Source: Jaapia argillacea MUCL 33604
Lineage: Eukaryota > Basidiomycota > Agaricomycetes > Jaapiales > Jaapiaceae
Reading direction: 5' to 3'
Assembly: GCA_000697665.1 (NCBI GenBank)
Contig: KL197751.1
Span: 114,099-178,098 of the forward strand
Length of the DNA: 64,000 bases
Below the pieces are notes generated by a model, which was not told where the DNA came from, did no database searches, and saw only the letters and a list, made by a program, of their open reading frames with translations. Below are positions 45,651 to 56,883 of the stretch, piece after piece (the stretch's first letter is position 1; each line of letters begins with the position of its first letter). The position numbers were made by a program, and so were the translations under genes.

Positions 45651-47562
45651 ATGCAAACACTTCTCTGCCGCTCTTTGGAATCTCTAGCTTCTGCCGCTGA
45701 AACCGATACAGTCGTCGGTTCGGATTCCATCTTCTCGGTCGATGCATCGGAAACGACTACTCTGAGGTCGCCATCGAGGTTTTCGCTGTACACTTTACCT
45801 TCTGCTACACATTCTCAAGGTAGGGTTTGTGTGATTCAGAAAAACCACAGCTTATTCGTAGCCTCCAGATACGATTAGAGATCGAACGAGCGCAGGTTTA
45901 GGGATATTAAGGGCTGCTCAGCGAGTTCTGGTGTGTTCCCTTGATCGCCTCCCAGTTCTTGTTTTAACGGAGGCTTCTTTCAGATGGTGTTGCGTCGAAG
46001 ACCACTCCGGACTGAGACGGCACCCTCTGGGTCAGCCAAACAGAGGCCTTCGCCTTCGTCGCCACCTTCTGGCTCAGGGAAGGAGTATTTGGATGGCAGC
46101 AAATCCCTCTACCCAATGAAATCCATTCCCACCGATAAATTATCATCTCTTTTCAATCGTTATGGCATCATCGACTTGGGCAAGAATCCTGCAGACGCCA
46201 CGAAACTCGACCAAATCACCATTCAAATCACCTCTCCTCGAGATTATTCCTGTCTTGAGGTCCTCAACCAATCCATCGGCCTTCCGAAGCTCCTAGGTCT
46301 ACATGCATCCGTTCATGAACCCCATGCAGAAACATTGCACACCCTTACTGCATTTGTGGAAAAGCTGTCATCGGTGACGTGCATTTGGCTGTATTTTTGT
46401 CTGGAAGGGTTGAATGAGGGAGAATTGTCCGGTGGCATAGGTGTTGCCCTCTCCAGGTTCCTCTGTGCCGTATCATCCAGCGGCTGCGTCTCACTCTCCA
46501 TCTGCCAATACCCCTACCGCCATTGCTCGCTCTGTTCTCAACGGGCCACACCGTCGGGGGTCGGAGGAAAGGAGAAAGAGGCATCGAAGGAGAAGCGTTT
46601 CTCGTCGCCTACCTCATCGCTGTTCAAACCCGCTTATCCACTCCCATCCGCCGGCGCCCCTACGCTATCCAACTTATCCTCCCTCCATATCTCCCTACCT
46701 CTCATGCTGATCCATCCTTGGATCGATTGGACTATACGAACGATCAACGCTTCCAATCTCTCTTCGCTCGATCTTGCGGCTCTTCCTTCTCCCGATTTGT
46801 CATTAGTCCTCCCCCTTATCTCCTCGCCCCAACTCATGTGTCTCCTTACCCATGAGGCAGAGCTGGCTGATCTGATCCCCTTTTTATCCCGACACAAAGA
46901 AATCAATTGTTTATCCGCTATGAAGATTCCAGGAGTCTTCCCAGAGCCCCCTCCGAAGCCCTCGAGCTTCCCGGCTGGTTTCACCCTTCCTCAACTCATC
47001 GCGGTCGTCGGAACCCCGGGATTCATCTTTCATCTCCTATCACAAACGGAACAATCTGCTCGACCACGACTTTCTTCTTTTAACATATCGACTACCGAAT
47101 TCCCCCACGACCATCATCTCGACAAGATCCTTCCGTTCCTCCATACGATTCAGGCCATTCGGGGTATACACCTGCCCAATGTACAATTCACGTGTACACT
47201 TCCATGTCTTGAATGTCTGACATGGCTTATCACCCAACCTATGGCGATATTGCGGACATCAAAGTCGGAGGATGGTGTCTATCATATCCGTTTGGCGTAT
47301 ACCAGCCTCCCAAGTGAACGCCGATTTCCGTTTGATGACATGGTAGATTCCACCATGGCTCCGCCCTTCAGCCCTGCATTTTCTGATTCCAATCTATTTG
47401 TAGCAGCTTCTCTTGCCTCGCTGGCTTTCTTCCTTCCCGTGCCTCAAAGAGTTCACTCTCGAGTTTGGGAGAGAAACGTCGAGGAGCGTGGATGATGAGA
47501 GGGAGTTAATGGAGGGTATACGAAAGAGCTGCCCAGGTATTTCCGTAGTTGCAGTCGCATGA
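45651..47562 (+). CDS. LRR-like protein, copy A of the A-H family (no F-box seen)
   Basis: Four exons. Exon 1 (45651-45819): MQTLLCRSLESLASAAETDT, VVGSDSIFSVDASETTTLRS, ending SQ. Exon 2, after an acceptor near 45867: DTIRDRTSAGLGILRAAQRV, L. Exon 3 (45984-47342): VLRRRPLRTETAPSGS, then LFNRYGIIDLGKNPADATKL, LRR-like segments (LHASVHEPHAETLHTLTAFV, LSNLSSLHISLPLMLIHPWI), FLSRHKEINCL and FPAGFTLPQLIAVVGTPGFI, up to DDM. Exon 4 (47404-47562): QLLLPRWLSSFPCLKEFTLE and a C-terminal SCPGISVVAVA. Reading through the last intron would give a false C-terminus. About 580 residues. No F-box is visible where copy G has one. Function unknown. Confidence 0.72.
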
Positions 47563-47589
47563 GTTACGAGATTGCGTTTACAATGTACA

Positions 47590-48260
47590 ACCGAACAAAT
47601 ATATATAGGGAAGGATGGATGAAGAACGTCTAATATGATAATTGTATATGTCATCTTTAGCAATGTTAGGACGATCGAAACTGCCGGGACCTGCCAAACC
47701 AACGACGACCAAACCCATTCCCCACCTGAAAACTTCTCGATCTTCCCTTCCCATTCTCACAACCTCCACACTGGCCACCAAACGAAACAGGCACTCAACG
47801 TCACACCCACCGAAGGAATTATATGTACCAGCACACTGGAACATGACGGTAGGCAGCGGCTTGTCCGAAAAATCGTAAACTTGCGATATCGACTCCTTCG
47901 ATTTTTTCTTTCCAGGGGAAGGGATAGGATCTTTGGCTTTGAATAGCAGTCGACGCGCAATCTAAAGTGGCTTCAAGTTGGGTTTTTTGTGGCGGGATGG
48001 TGTTAAAGCCAGCTGGCAGGTGTAGTGGGATCTTCCCCGTGTAAGGAATAGACTTGGGAATAGATAAGCAAGGTGGAATTACAAGCAGAGCCGCATTTCA
48101 TGATCAACGGGGAAGCCAGGACCCCGTTTGGATAGACTGAACTCCGGTCGTTCTCAGAAACGACACACCTTTGATAGAGGAGGTAGCTACCACGATGCCA
48201 CAGGTTCCAAATTGATAGACTGATGCAATCTCCTGAGGGGTACTTAGTAGTCGCCATCTA
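47590..48260 (-). other. Minus-strand repeated block after copy A
   Basis: Read on the minus strand, this holds a segment VRMGREDREVFRW then GLVVVGLAGPGSFDRP, and before it ISQVYDFSDKPLPTVMFQCA. Similar segments follow copies B and C. A stretch at about 48130-48240 matches one at about 54480-54580. It looks like the remains, or the last exons, of a second gene that was duplicated together with the LRR-like gene in the convergent direction. No family recognised. Confidence 0.4.
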
Positions 48261-48476
48261 GCTTGAGGTCGTTCAACACGGGATCATGGTGCCACTGTTG
48301 TGGCGTCGACACGGCGCCGTTCGCTGAGCATTTCTCTTTGCCAGTGGTCGGTTGACTGCGTTTCACAGGAATCGCAATGTTAATGGCCTCAACTTTGCGA
48401 TTTCTGATTCCTCACCATCATCCTGGAGCCCTTATTGCTGGTGGCTCCCGTACCTTGGCTCCGGGTGAATGACAAC

Positions 48477-48520
48477 AAGCGCGGAAGGACAGCCACGACA
48501 TAAGCGCTTTCACAGCTTTG
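48477..48520 (+). promoter_or_regulatory. Conserved upstream box of copy B
   Basis: Same ggaaggacagccacgac ... taagcgctttcacagcttt element as upstream of copies A and C, about 110 to 150 bases before the ATG at 48630. Confidence 0.45.
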
Positions 48521-48629
48521 GCAAGCCACCTACATAATCACCTCAAATCCGCCATCATGTTCTCCACTTCATTCCCTGTCCTCAATAGCACTCATTGAAC
48601 TTGTCGAGACAGTCGACGCCTAGCACAAT

Positions 48630-50523
48630 ATGCAAGCTCTTCCCCGCCGCTCTTTCGAATCCCTACTTTCTGCCGCAGATACCGAAACAATCGTCGATTC
48701 GGGTTCCATCTTCTCGGAAACGACTACTCTGAGGTCGCCATCAAGGTTGTCGCTGTACACTTTACCTTCTGCGACACATTCTCAAGGTAGGTCTTTGTGT
48801 GATTCAGAGAAGCCCCAGCTCCTTCATAGTCTCTAGGTACGATCATTGGTCGAACAAGCGCAGGTTCAGGGATATTAAGGGCTGCTCAGCGAGTTCTGGT
48901 GCGTTCCCTTGATCATCATCCAGTTCTTTTTTTCATGTCGGCTTCTTTTAGACGGTGTTGCGTCGACGACCACCACGGACTGAAACGGCGTCCCATGGCG
49001 AACAGAGGCCTTCGCCTTCCTTGCCACCTCCTGACGCAGGGAAGGAAGATTTGGATGGCGGCAAATCTCACTACCCAATGAAATCCATCATCATCGATGA
49101 CCCCTCGTCTCTTCTCAGGCAGTATGTCATCATCGACTTGTACAAGAATCCTGCAGACGCCACGAAACTCGACCAAATTACCATTCCAATGACCTCTCCT
49201 CGAGATTATTCCTGTCTTGAGGTCCTCAGGCAGTCCATCAGCATTTCGAAGCTCCGAGGACTACATGCCTGCATTCATGAACCCCATGCAGAAATGTTGC
49301 ACACCCTTACTATATTCGTGGAAAAGTTGGCATCGTTGTCGTCCATTTGGCTGTATTTTTGCCTGGAAGGGTTGAATGAGAGAGAATTTTCCAGCGAAGC
49401 CCTTTCCGGCAGCGTAAGTCTTGCCCTCTCCAGGTTCCTTTCTGCCATCTCATCCAGGGGCTGCATCTCACTCTCCATCTGCAAATACCCCTATTGCCAT
49501 TGCTCGTTCTGTTCTCCTCGAGCCACTGGAGGGAAGGATAAGGAGGCACCGAGGACGAAACCTTTCCCGTCGCCTACCTCATCGTCGTCCAAACCCAACT
49601 ATCCACTCCCATCCACCGACGCTCCTACCCTGTCCAACTTATCCTCCCTCCATATCTCCCTGTCTCTCATGTTAACCCATCCTTGGGTTGATTGGACCAT
49701 TCGAACGATCAACGCTTCCCCTCTCGTTTCACTCTATCTCACGACCCTTCCTTCTCCTGATTGGTCATCAGTCCTCCCCCTCATCTCCTCGCCCCACCTC
49801 AAGTGTCTCTTTGCCCATGGCGCGGAGCTAGCTGATTTGATCCCCTTTTTATCCCGACACAAAGAAATCAATAGGGTTTTCTCTGTGAAAATACCAGGAG
49901 TCTTCCAGGAGCCCTCTCCGAAGCCCTCGAGCTTCCCAGCTGGTTTCACCCTCCCTCAACTCACCGAAATCATCGGAACCCCGGAATTCATCTTTCGTCT
50001 CCTATCAAAAACAAAACCATTTGCTCGACCACGACTCTCTTCTTTTGTCGTATTGACTGACGAATGTCCCCACGACCATCACCTCGACGAGATCCCTCTG
50101 TTCCTCCATACAATCCAGTCCATTCGAGGTATACGCCTGCCCAATGTACAGTTGAAATGCAGACTTCAATGTCTTGAATGTCTGACATGCCTTATCACCC
50201 AACCTATGGCGAAATTGCAGACATCAAAGTCTGAGGAGGCTGTCTATCGTATCTGTTTGGCGTATCACAACCTCCCAAATGAACGACGATTTCCGTTTGA
50301 TGATATGGTAGATTCCATCTTGTCAATCCATCGTCGCATTTTTCTGATTCCAGTCTCTTTGTAGCAGCATCTTTTGCCTTCCTGGCTTTCTTCCTTCCCG
50401 CACCTCAAAGAGTTCACTCTCGAGTTCGGAAAGCAAGCGTCTAGGAGCGTGGATGATGAGAGGGAGTTGATGGAGTGTATACGAAAGAGCTGCCCTGGTA
50501 TTTCCATGGTCGCAGTCGCATAA
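48630..50523 (+). CDS. LRR-like protein, copy B of the A-H family (no F-box seen)
   Basis: Exon 1: MQALPRRSFESLLSAADTET, IVDSGSIFSETTTLRSPSRL; compared with A and C it lacks a few residues (the VDAS part) before SETTTLR. Exon 2: GTIIGRTSAGSGILRAAQRV, L. Exon 3 (48955 to about 50308): VLRRRPPRTETASHGEQRPS, LRQYVIIDLYKNPADATKL, LHACIHEPHAEMLHTLTIFV, LSNLSSLHISLSLMLTHPWV, FLSRHKEINRV, FPAGFTLPQLTEIIGTPEFI, up to DDM. Exon 4: QHLLPSWLSSFPHLKEFTLE, FGKQASRSVDDERELMECIR, ending CPGISMVAVA and TAA 50521-50523. All frames open. The last exon is found by splicing (gtagat ... tttgtag), as in copies A and C. Confidence 0.72.
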
Positions 50524-50589
50524 ATCGTGAGATTGTGTTTACAGTGTACACCCGAAGAAATACATCTAGGTAAGGATGGACGAAGAAGG

Positions 50590-52230
50590 TCTAATATCAT
50601 CTCTAAATATGTCATCTTTACGGACGATTGAAACTGCCAGGATTCGCCAAACCAACAGTGATCAAATCCATTCTCCACCTAAAAACTCCTCTATCGCCCC
50701 CTGCCATTCTTACAGCCTCCACAACAACAACCAAACAAAACGAATACTCAACGTACATGTCAATCCAACCGAAAGAAATAGTATGTACCAGCATGGCCGG
50801 CAGGGGCAGCGATAGGGAATGACTTGTCTGAAAATCGTAAACTGGCGATATCGACTTCATCCAAATTTCCCTTTCCAAAGGATGGGATGGTCGCTTTAGA
50901 AAAGGGGGGTTTGACGCACAAGCTATATGGCGGGATGGTGTGAAGCCTGCAGGTGCAGCGAAAACGACAGTACCCTCTCTACGAAGAGTGGTTGGTCCAA
51001 CAGAATCCAGAGAGGAACTCGATGAACGCGACGAGAATGTACGACATGCATCACTTTGAAACAACGAAGGAGTAGGAGGTGAATAGGGTATCGACCCACG
51101 CTCGACCTCGCTGAAAGGGAATAAAAGAGGGTATGCGAGGATTCGGAAGCATTCATTGGATGGGACTTGGGGTGGAAAGGACGCAGGGTGATTGTTTGGT
51201 AGCGTCATGTTCATCGTTGATGTTCTCTCGAAAAAGGTATCGTCTGCAAAGGAAGCATCCCAATCCGGTTGGCAGGGCTCCAGTATGGCGTTGGGGAGCT
51301 TCGTGGTTTCGGAAGCCAGGTTCTTGGGAGATAAACTGTCAGAGGCACCCACGGTAGACGAGCAAGCAATCAGGGCGATTCGGGGACAGAGTCGTTGGAC
51401 TAGGAATCTTCGGCGGCTTCCTCCGCTATGAAAGGTTTTGAAACTGGGGAAGGGCTGACAAGGGCTTCAAAAGTACCCCGTGTCGACGATAGAGATGGTG
51501 GCACTGGTAATTCTGCACAACTTGACGGCAGAGAGATGTCAATTGGGATTGGGCTTGAGGTACGCATCAGAAGCCCGTTGCAAACTTGTATTGGTTCGGA
51601 GAGGTGGTAATTGAGAGGGCATGCATGAAATGGCCAATCTGAGATGATCATGGCCACTGGTCACCATTGAGAGATGGGCTGACGGTGAGGAAGGTACGTA
51701 CTCACTGTATGTCGCAGCCAAGACATGAGTTTGGCGGTAGCTCGTATAAGATTATACCAACCAACCGATCCAATTCCGTCGGAACGATTCGCCGCCCACC
51801 AGATAGCCCGAAAGTCAAGTCGCAGAGAAGGTAGTAAGAGAGAATGGAGGTCCACAGTTGACCAGGGAGAGGACAAGAAGACCTGCCAGTGATGAATAGG
51901 ACGCAACGCCCTAGTTGAAGGTGCCGCGTCTGTGGATCCGTTGGAATGAGTCGTTCCAAGCGTCGCCACGGGGAGTGAGAGTTGACGTCCGGTCCCGATG
52001 TCGTATGCAATGAGCGTGATGATGGTAGGAAAGCAGAGTCGTCGACGATACACCAATGGTCCGTGTGAGGCGAGTGTAAACTCGGAACTCAAACTTGAAG
52101 CTGGGCCTCCTCGACCAGTGCAAACGAGTCCGGGCCGCTCGGGCCCGAGGTTTTCTGCCTCTAGGTTCGCCGTGTTTTGTAGGAAATCACAACTGTCTAA
52201 AGCCTCAAATTTGCGATTGCTCACCATCAT
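50590..52230 (-). other. Minus-strand repeated block after copy B, possible gene
   Basis: The longest version of the block found after A and C. On the minus strand it reads CPLPGQLWTSILSYYLLCDL and LDRLVGIILYELPPNSCLGC (51700-51880), then a Ser/Pro-rich region (SLPSSCAELPVPPSLSSTRG near 51500), a 244-codon frame (50618-51352) starting MGASDSLSPKNLASETTKLP, and the terminal segment VFRWRMDLITVGLANPGSF. It could be an intact multi-exon gene, perhaps a single-pass membrane protein with a Ser/Pro-rich tail, but splice sites could not be joined with confidence. No family recognised. Confidence 0.35.
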
Positions 52231-52276
52231 CCTGGAAGGCTACTCATGACTCCCTTACCGGACGAATGGCAGCGGC

Positions 52277-52320
52277 AAGCTCGGAAGGACAGCCACGACT
52301 TAAGCGCTTTCACAGCTTTC
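52277..52320 (+). promoter_or_regulatory. Conserved upstream box of copy C
   Basis: Third instance of the ggaaggacagccacgac ... taagcgctttcacagcttt element, about 85 to 130 bases before the ATG at 52406. Confidence 0.45.
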
Positions 52321-52405
52321 GATGGCGAGCTACAAGTACTCGATTGCCACCCTCCGCCAATAGCAACTCATTGAACTTGTCGAGACCTTCGACGCCTGGC
52401 ACAAT

Positions 52406-54312
52406 ATGCAAGCTCTTCCCCACCGTTCTTTGGAATCTCTAGCTTCTGCCGCTGAAACCGATACAGTTGTCGGTTCGGATTCCATCTTCTCGGTCGATGC
52501 ATCGGAAACGACTACTCTGAGGTCGCCATCGAGGTTTTCGCTGTACAATTTGCCTTCTACGGCACATTCTCAAGGTACGGTTTGTGTGACTCAGAAAAGC
52601 CACAGCTCATTCGTAACCTCCAGATACGATCAGAGATCGAACGAGCGCAGGTTCAGGGATCTTAAGGGCTGCCCAGCGAGTTCTGGTGTGTTTCTTGATC
52701 GTCTTCCAGTTCTTTTTCTAACGGAGACATCTTTTAGACGGTGTTACATCGAAGACCGCTACGGGCGGAAACAGCGCCCCCCGGGCCAGTGAAGCAGAGG
52801 CCTTCGCCTTCCTCGCCACCTTCTGGCGAAGGGAAGGAAGATTTGGATGGCAGCAAATCCCGCTACCCAATGGAATGCATCACCACCGATGAAATATCGT
52901 CTGTTTTCAATAACTATGGCATCATCGACTTGTACAACAATCCTGCAGACGCCACGAAACTCGACCAAATCATGATTCAAATCACCTCTCCTCGAGATTA
53001 TGCCTGCTTTGAGGTCCTCAGCCAGTCCATCGCCCTTCCGAAGCTCCTAGGTCTACATGCCTCCATTCATGAACCCCATGGAGAAACGTTATACACCCTT
53101 ACTGCATTTGTTGAAAAGCTGGCATCGGTGTCGTACATTTGGCTGTATTTTTGCACGGAAGCGTTGAATGAGGGAGAATTGTCCATCCGCATAAGTATGG
53201 CTCTCTCCAGGTTCCTCTCTGCCGTATCATACAGTGGTTGCGTCTCACTCTCCATCCGCCGATATTCCTATTGCCATTGCTTGCTCTCTTCTCATCGAGG
53301 CATGCCGTCGGGGGTCAGAGGGAAGGAGAAAGAGGCACCAAAGACGAAACATTTCTCGCCCCCTACCTCATGGTTGTTCAAACCCAAGTATCCACTCCCA
53401 TCCGCCGACACCCCTACCCTGTCCAACTTAATCTGCCTCCATATCTCCCTGCCGCTCATGCTAACCCATCCTTGGATCGATTGGACCCTGCGAACGATCA
53501 ACACTTCCCCTCTCTATTCACTCGACCTCTCCCCGACGACCCTTCCTTCTCCCGATTGGCCATCACTCCTCCCCCTCATCTCTTCGCCCCAACTCAAGTG
53601 TCTGTCTACCCATGGGGTAGAACTGACTGATTTGATCCCCTTTCTATCCCGACACAAAGAAATCGATTGTTTTTCCCTTATGAAAATATCAGGAGTCTTC
53701 CCAGAACCCCCTCCGAACCCGTCGAGCTTCCCAGCTGGGTTCACCCTCCCGCAACTCACAACAGTCATTGGAACCCCTGGATTCATCTTTCATCTCCTGA
53801 CAAAAACAAAACCATTGGCACGACCACGGCTCTCCTCTTTTTTTATGTCGAATTACGAGTATCCCCATGCCCATCACCTCGACAAGATACTTCCATTCCT
53901 CCATGCAATTCAGGCCATTCAGGGTATACAACTGCCCAACTTACAATTCACGTGTACACTTCCATGTCTTGAATGTCTGACATGGCTAGTCACCCAACCT
54001 ATGGAGGAATTGGGGACATCAAAGTCGGAGGAGGGTGTCTTCAGTATCCGTTTGGGGCTCCCATATGAACACATATTTCCGTTTGATGACATGGTAGATT
54101 CCAGCCAGTCCTTCCTTCGCCCTCACGTTTTTCTGATTCGAATACATTTGTAGCAGCACCTCTTGCCTCGCTGGCTTTCGTATTTCCCGGGCCTCAGGGA
54201 GTTCACTCTCGAGTTTGGGACACAAATGTCGAGGAGTGCAGATGATGAGAGGGAGTTGATGGAGTGTATACGACGGAGCTGCCCCGGTGTTTCTATGGTC
54301 GCAGTCGCATGA
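52406..54312 (+). CDS. LRR-like protein, copy C of the A-H family (no F-box seen)
   Basis: Exon 1: MQALPHRSLESLASAAETDT, VVGSDSIFSVDASETTTLRS, nearly identical to copy A. Exon 2: DTIRDRTSAGSGILRAAQRV, L. Exon 3 (52738 to about 54091): TVLHRRPLRAETAPPGPVKQ, FNNYGIIDLYNNPADATKL, LHASIHEPHGETLYTLTAFV, LSNLICLHISLPLMLTHPWI, FLSRHKEIDCF, FPAGFTLPQLTTVIGTPGFI, up to DDM. Exon 4: QHLLPRWLSYFPGLREFTLE, FGTQMSRSADDERELMECIR, ending CPGVSMVAVA and TGA. All frames open. Exon 1 is closer to A than to B, which suggests either A and C are the youngest pair or gene conversion between them. Confidence 0.72.
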
Positions 54313-54329
54313 GTGACGAGATTTTGTTT

Positions 54330-55060
54330 ACAATGTACGCACGAAGAATAAATCTAGGGAAGGAAGGACGAATAAGGTCGGATATGATAATTACAGTCGT
54401 TCCAGTGCAAGGAAGAAACAAGCGACGTGGAGTGACCTTGAAGCAGATACGAGAGTTTCGGGATCGATGGACTACGATTAAACAGACTGATCTCCACTCG
54501 TTCTCGGAAACAGTATGTTTTGAAACGTCTTTGATAGAGAAGGTACCGACCATGACACCACAGGTTCCAGATTGAGTGAAACTGAGGAAAGAGGAAGGTA
54601 AATACTCACCGTAAACGACGTTGCAGCTGTCGCAGGAAAATAGATGACGCGACTCGAAGCCCCCAGAGTCCACCAGCCATAACGTCTCCCAAACCTATCC
54701 CAGAATGACCTCCACCAAAGATGCGATGCAACAAGAGTCAATCAGCCTGATTCACTTTTGATATTCTTCGTTTTGGCCCTGTGATTCGCCAAGACCAGAT
54801 TTTGAAGGCAGCTCATACAAGATTACACCAACCAACTGATTGACTTTCATCGAAACGACTCGTCACCCACCAGACAACCCGGAAGGCAAGTCGCAGAGAA
54901 AGTAGTAAGAGAGCATGGAGGTCCCCAGTTGACCAGTGAGAGGACAGGAATGAAACGTGGCGTCCTAGGGGTTGGTCTGCGGAGTGAGTAGCTCGGTTTC
55001 GATGCCGCATGCAGTGATCATGAGCGTGATGATAGTAGAGTTGTAGACGATGTCCTCGTA
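54330..55060 (-). other. Minus-strand repeated block after copy C, decayed
   Basis: It matches the blocks after A and B in pieces: LTGQLGTSMLSYYFLCDL and NQLVGVILYEL near 54790-54920 (copy after B: LPGQLWTSILSYYLLCDL, LVGIILYEL), and a stretch at about 54480-54580 like 48130-48240. The frame after the first piece contains stops, so this copy is broken unless the real frame differs. An exon-like piece RFGRRYGWWTLGASSRVIYF ends at a gtgagt near 54611. Confidence 0.4.
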
Positions 55061-55372
55061 CGCGTCTTCACTAGCTTCACTGTTCAACAAGTTCAAGCTC
55101 ACCCATCTATCTCTTTCAGACTCATACACCTCATTTTCTCTCCATCCTACGCGTCGGACAGTTACTTACGGGACTTCAAGTTTCCAGCACCGCCCTATTG
55201 ACTTGGGCGAACACCATCATCTGATGATTGATCGGTTCAAGCAACGCCAGCAGCACAGCTTCACTGCTTGCACAGCTCCCATGACTCAGGAAAAACACAC
55301 TTACACCTATCCACACCATCTTAACGATTTTATCGACGATCAACCCAGATAAACAGACCCACCAGTATCAAC

Positions 55373-56699
55373 ATGCAATCACATCTCCCCTCGGAGTCCA
55401 CAGAGTCACTAGCAACAGATGCCCGCACCCTTGCCTCCCCAGCCTCGATCTTCTCCATCGATGCATCCGAAACCACCACTCTGAGGCCGCCCTCGTCAGC
55501 TGCAGGATCTCTAGCCTCAAAGTCTCAGGGTACGATACTCCTGTGAAGTGTAAACGACGCTACAACTGACTCAAGGTTAAAGAGACGATAACCGCGCCCA
55601 AGAAGGGTCGTTTGGGGATGGTAGGAGTTGCTCGAAGTGCTTTGGTACGCGTCTTTCACGCCCTTTGCTGATTCTGTCGCTAATACCCTTAACTGCGCAC
55701 TAGACTCCATCCCACAAGTCCGGTACCAAGAACGACAAACCAACAGAACCACGAAACCCACTCCCCGAAATATCCCGCCTTCTCAAACAATACAAAATGT
55801 TAACCATGTTTGACCATCGAGCCAAGGCCAGGAAACTCACCAGCATAACACTCAGAATCAGTACCAAGCAAGATTACGAATTTATCGAAGCCATAACTCG
55901 ATTACCCTACCATCACCTCCCGAAGTTCGGAGGCATATCTGTCTACGTGCACGAACCCTACATCAACAAACTGAAGATTCTGACTGAATTCATCGAGAGA
56001 ACGAGTGTGTTAGGAATGGTTTGGTTGAATTTTTGTTTGCGTCATGATGAGAGGAGGAATAAGGTCGAAAGCTGGAAGGAAGGGGAGGATGAAGCGCTTG
56101 CTGAGTTTCTTGGGGCGTTGGAGGGGAAAGATTGTCAATTCCTAAGGATCGACGAGCATCGTGGCATCCGGTTGTGTCAAGCTCAGCATCCTGACGGACC
56201 ACGATGGGAAGTTTCACCGTCGGACGCAAGCCCGGAAGACCTCTCCTCGCCTCCTCGCCTGCCATCCTCACACCCCGCTATCCCTCTCCCGCTCTCCACT
56301 CTAACAGCCCTCCACATCTCCCACCCACTTATGTTTACCTCTCCGTGGTTAACCTACCTGACCCAAACAACCAATGCATCCGCCCTCTTCTCGCTCAACC
56401 TAACATCGATGTACAATCCTCTCTTCCAAGACTGGTCTTCCTTCCTCCGCAATATCTCCGTCCCCTCCCTGTGGCATCTCTGTATATCAGGCGAACTGCA
56501 ACGGGTGGACTTGGATGAGTTCTGGGAGAGGCATCAGAGGGTTAGGGTGTTCGGTTGTGTGAGGGACGGCGAAACAGTTGTGCAGTTGAGTGATGCAGTA
56601 TGGGGTGGGCCAGATGTTAGGAAGAGAGGGAGTTGGATTCCGAATCCAATTGCCGATGGTCTGATTATGGCATTCATTTATGTTTGGGAAGTCTTATGA
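55373..56699 (+). CDS. LRR-like protein, copy D of the A-H family, C-terminally short
   Basis: Exon 1: MQSHLPSESTESLATDARTL, ASPASIFSIDASETTTLRPP, ending KSQ. Exon 2 after a gttaaag acceptor: ETITAPKKGRLGMVGVARSA, L. Exon 3 (55704-56699): TPSHKSGTKNDKPTEP, LPEISRLLKQYKMLTMFDHR, LTSITLRISTKQDYEFIEAI, ISVYVHEPYINKLKILTEFI, WLNFCLRHDERRNKVESWKE, HPLMFTSPWLTYLTQTTNAS, ISGELQRVDLDEFWERHQRV, and a stop at 56697. About 405 residues, compared with about 580 in A-C. The missing C-terminal third is echoed downstream as a relic (56884-57200), so the present stop is probably secondary. Closest to copies E and H. Confidence 0.68.
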
Positions 56700-56883
56700 T
56701 TTTGCGTTTTGTTGGGTGGGCTCCCAGGTTCACTGGGTTTGGATGTTGTTTTCACTTAGCGCGAAGAACCTTTTCAGATTTCTGCGTCCTACCATACTTG
56801 TACACATCAGTTCGCGCCAAGTGGTGGGCATGGAGTCATATGATCTTTGCGGCCACTCACCCCAGCTGAGTCCACACTTCCAA

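Noticed and set aside
47342-47495. Read-through C-terminus of copy A ending ...VHSRVWERNVEERG
   Set aside because: A splice (gtagat to tttgtag) joins in frame to an exon conserved in A, B, C, F and G (LPxWLSxFPxL), so the read-through tail is an artefact.
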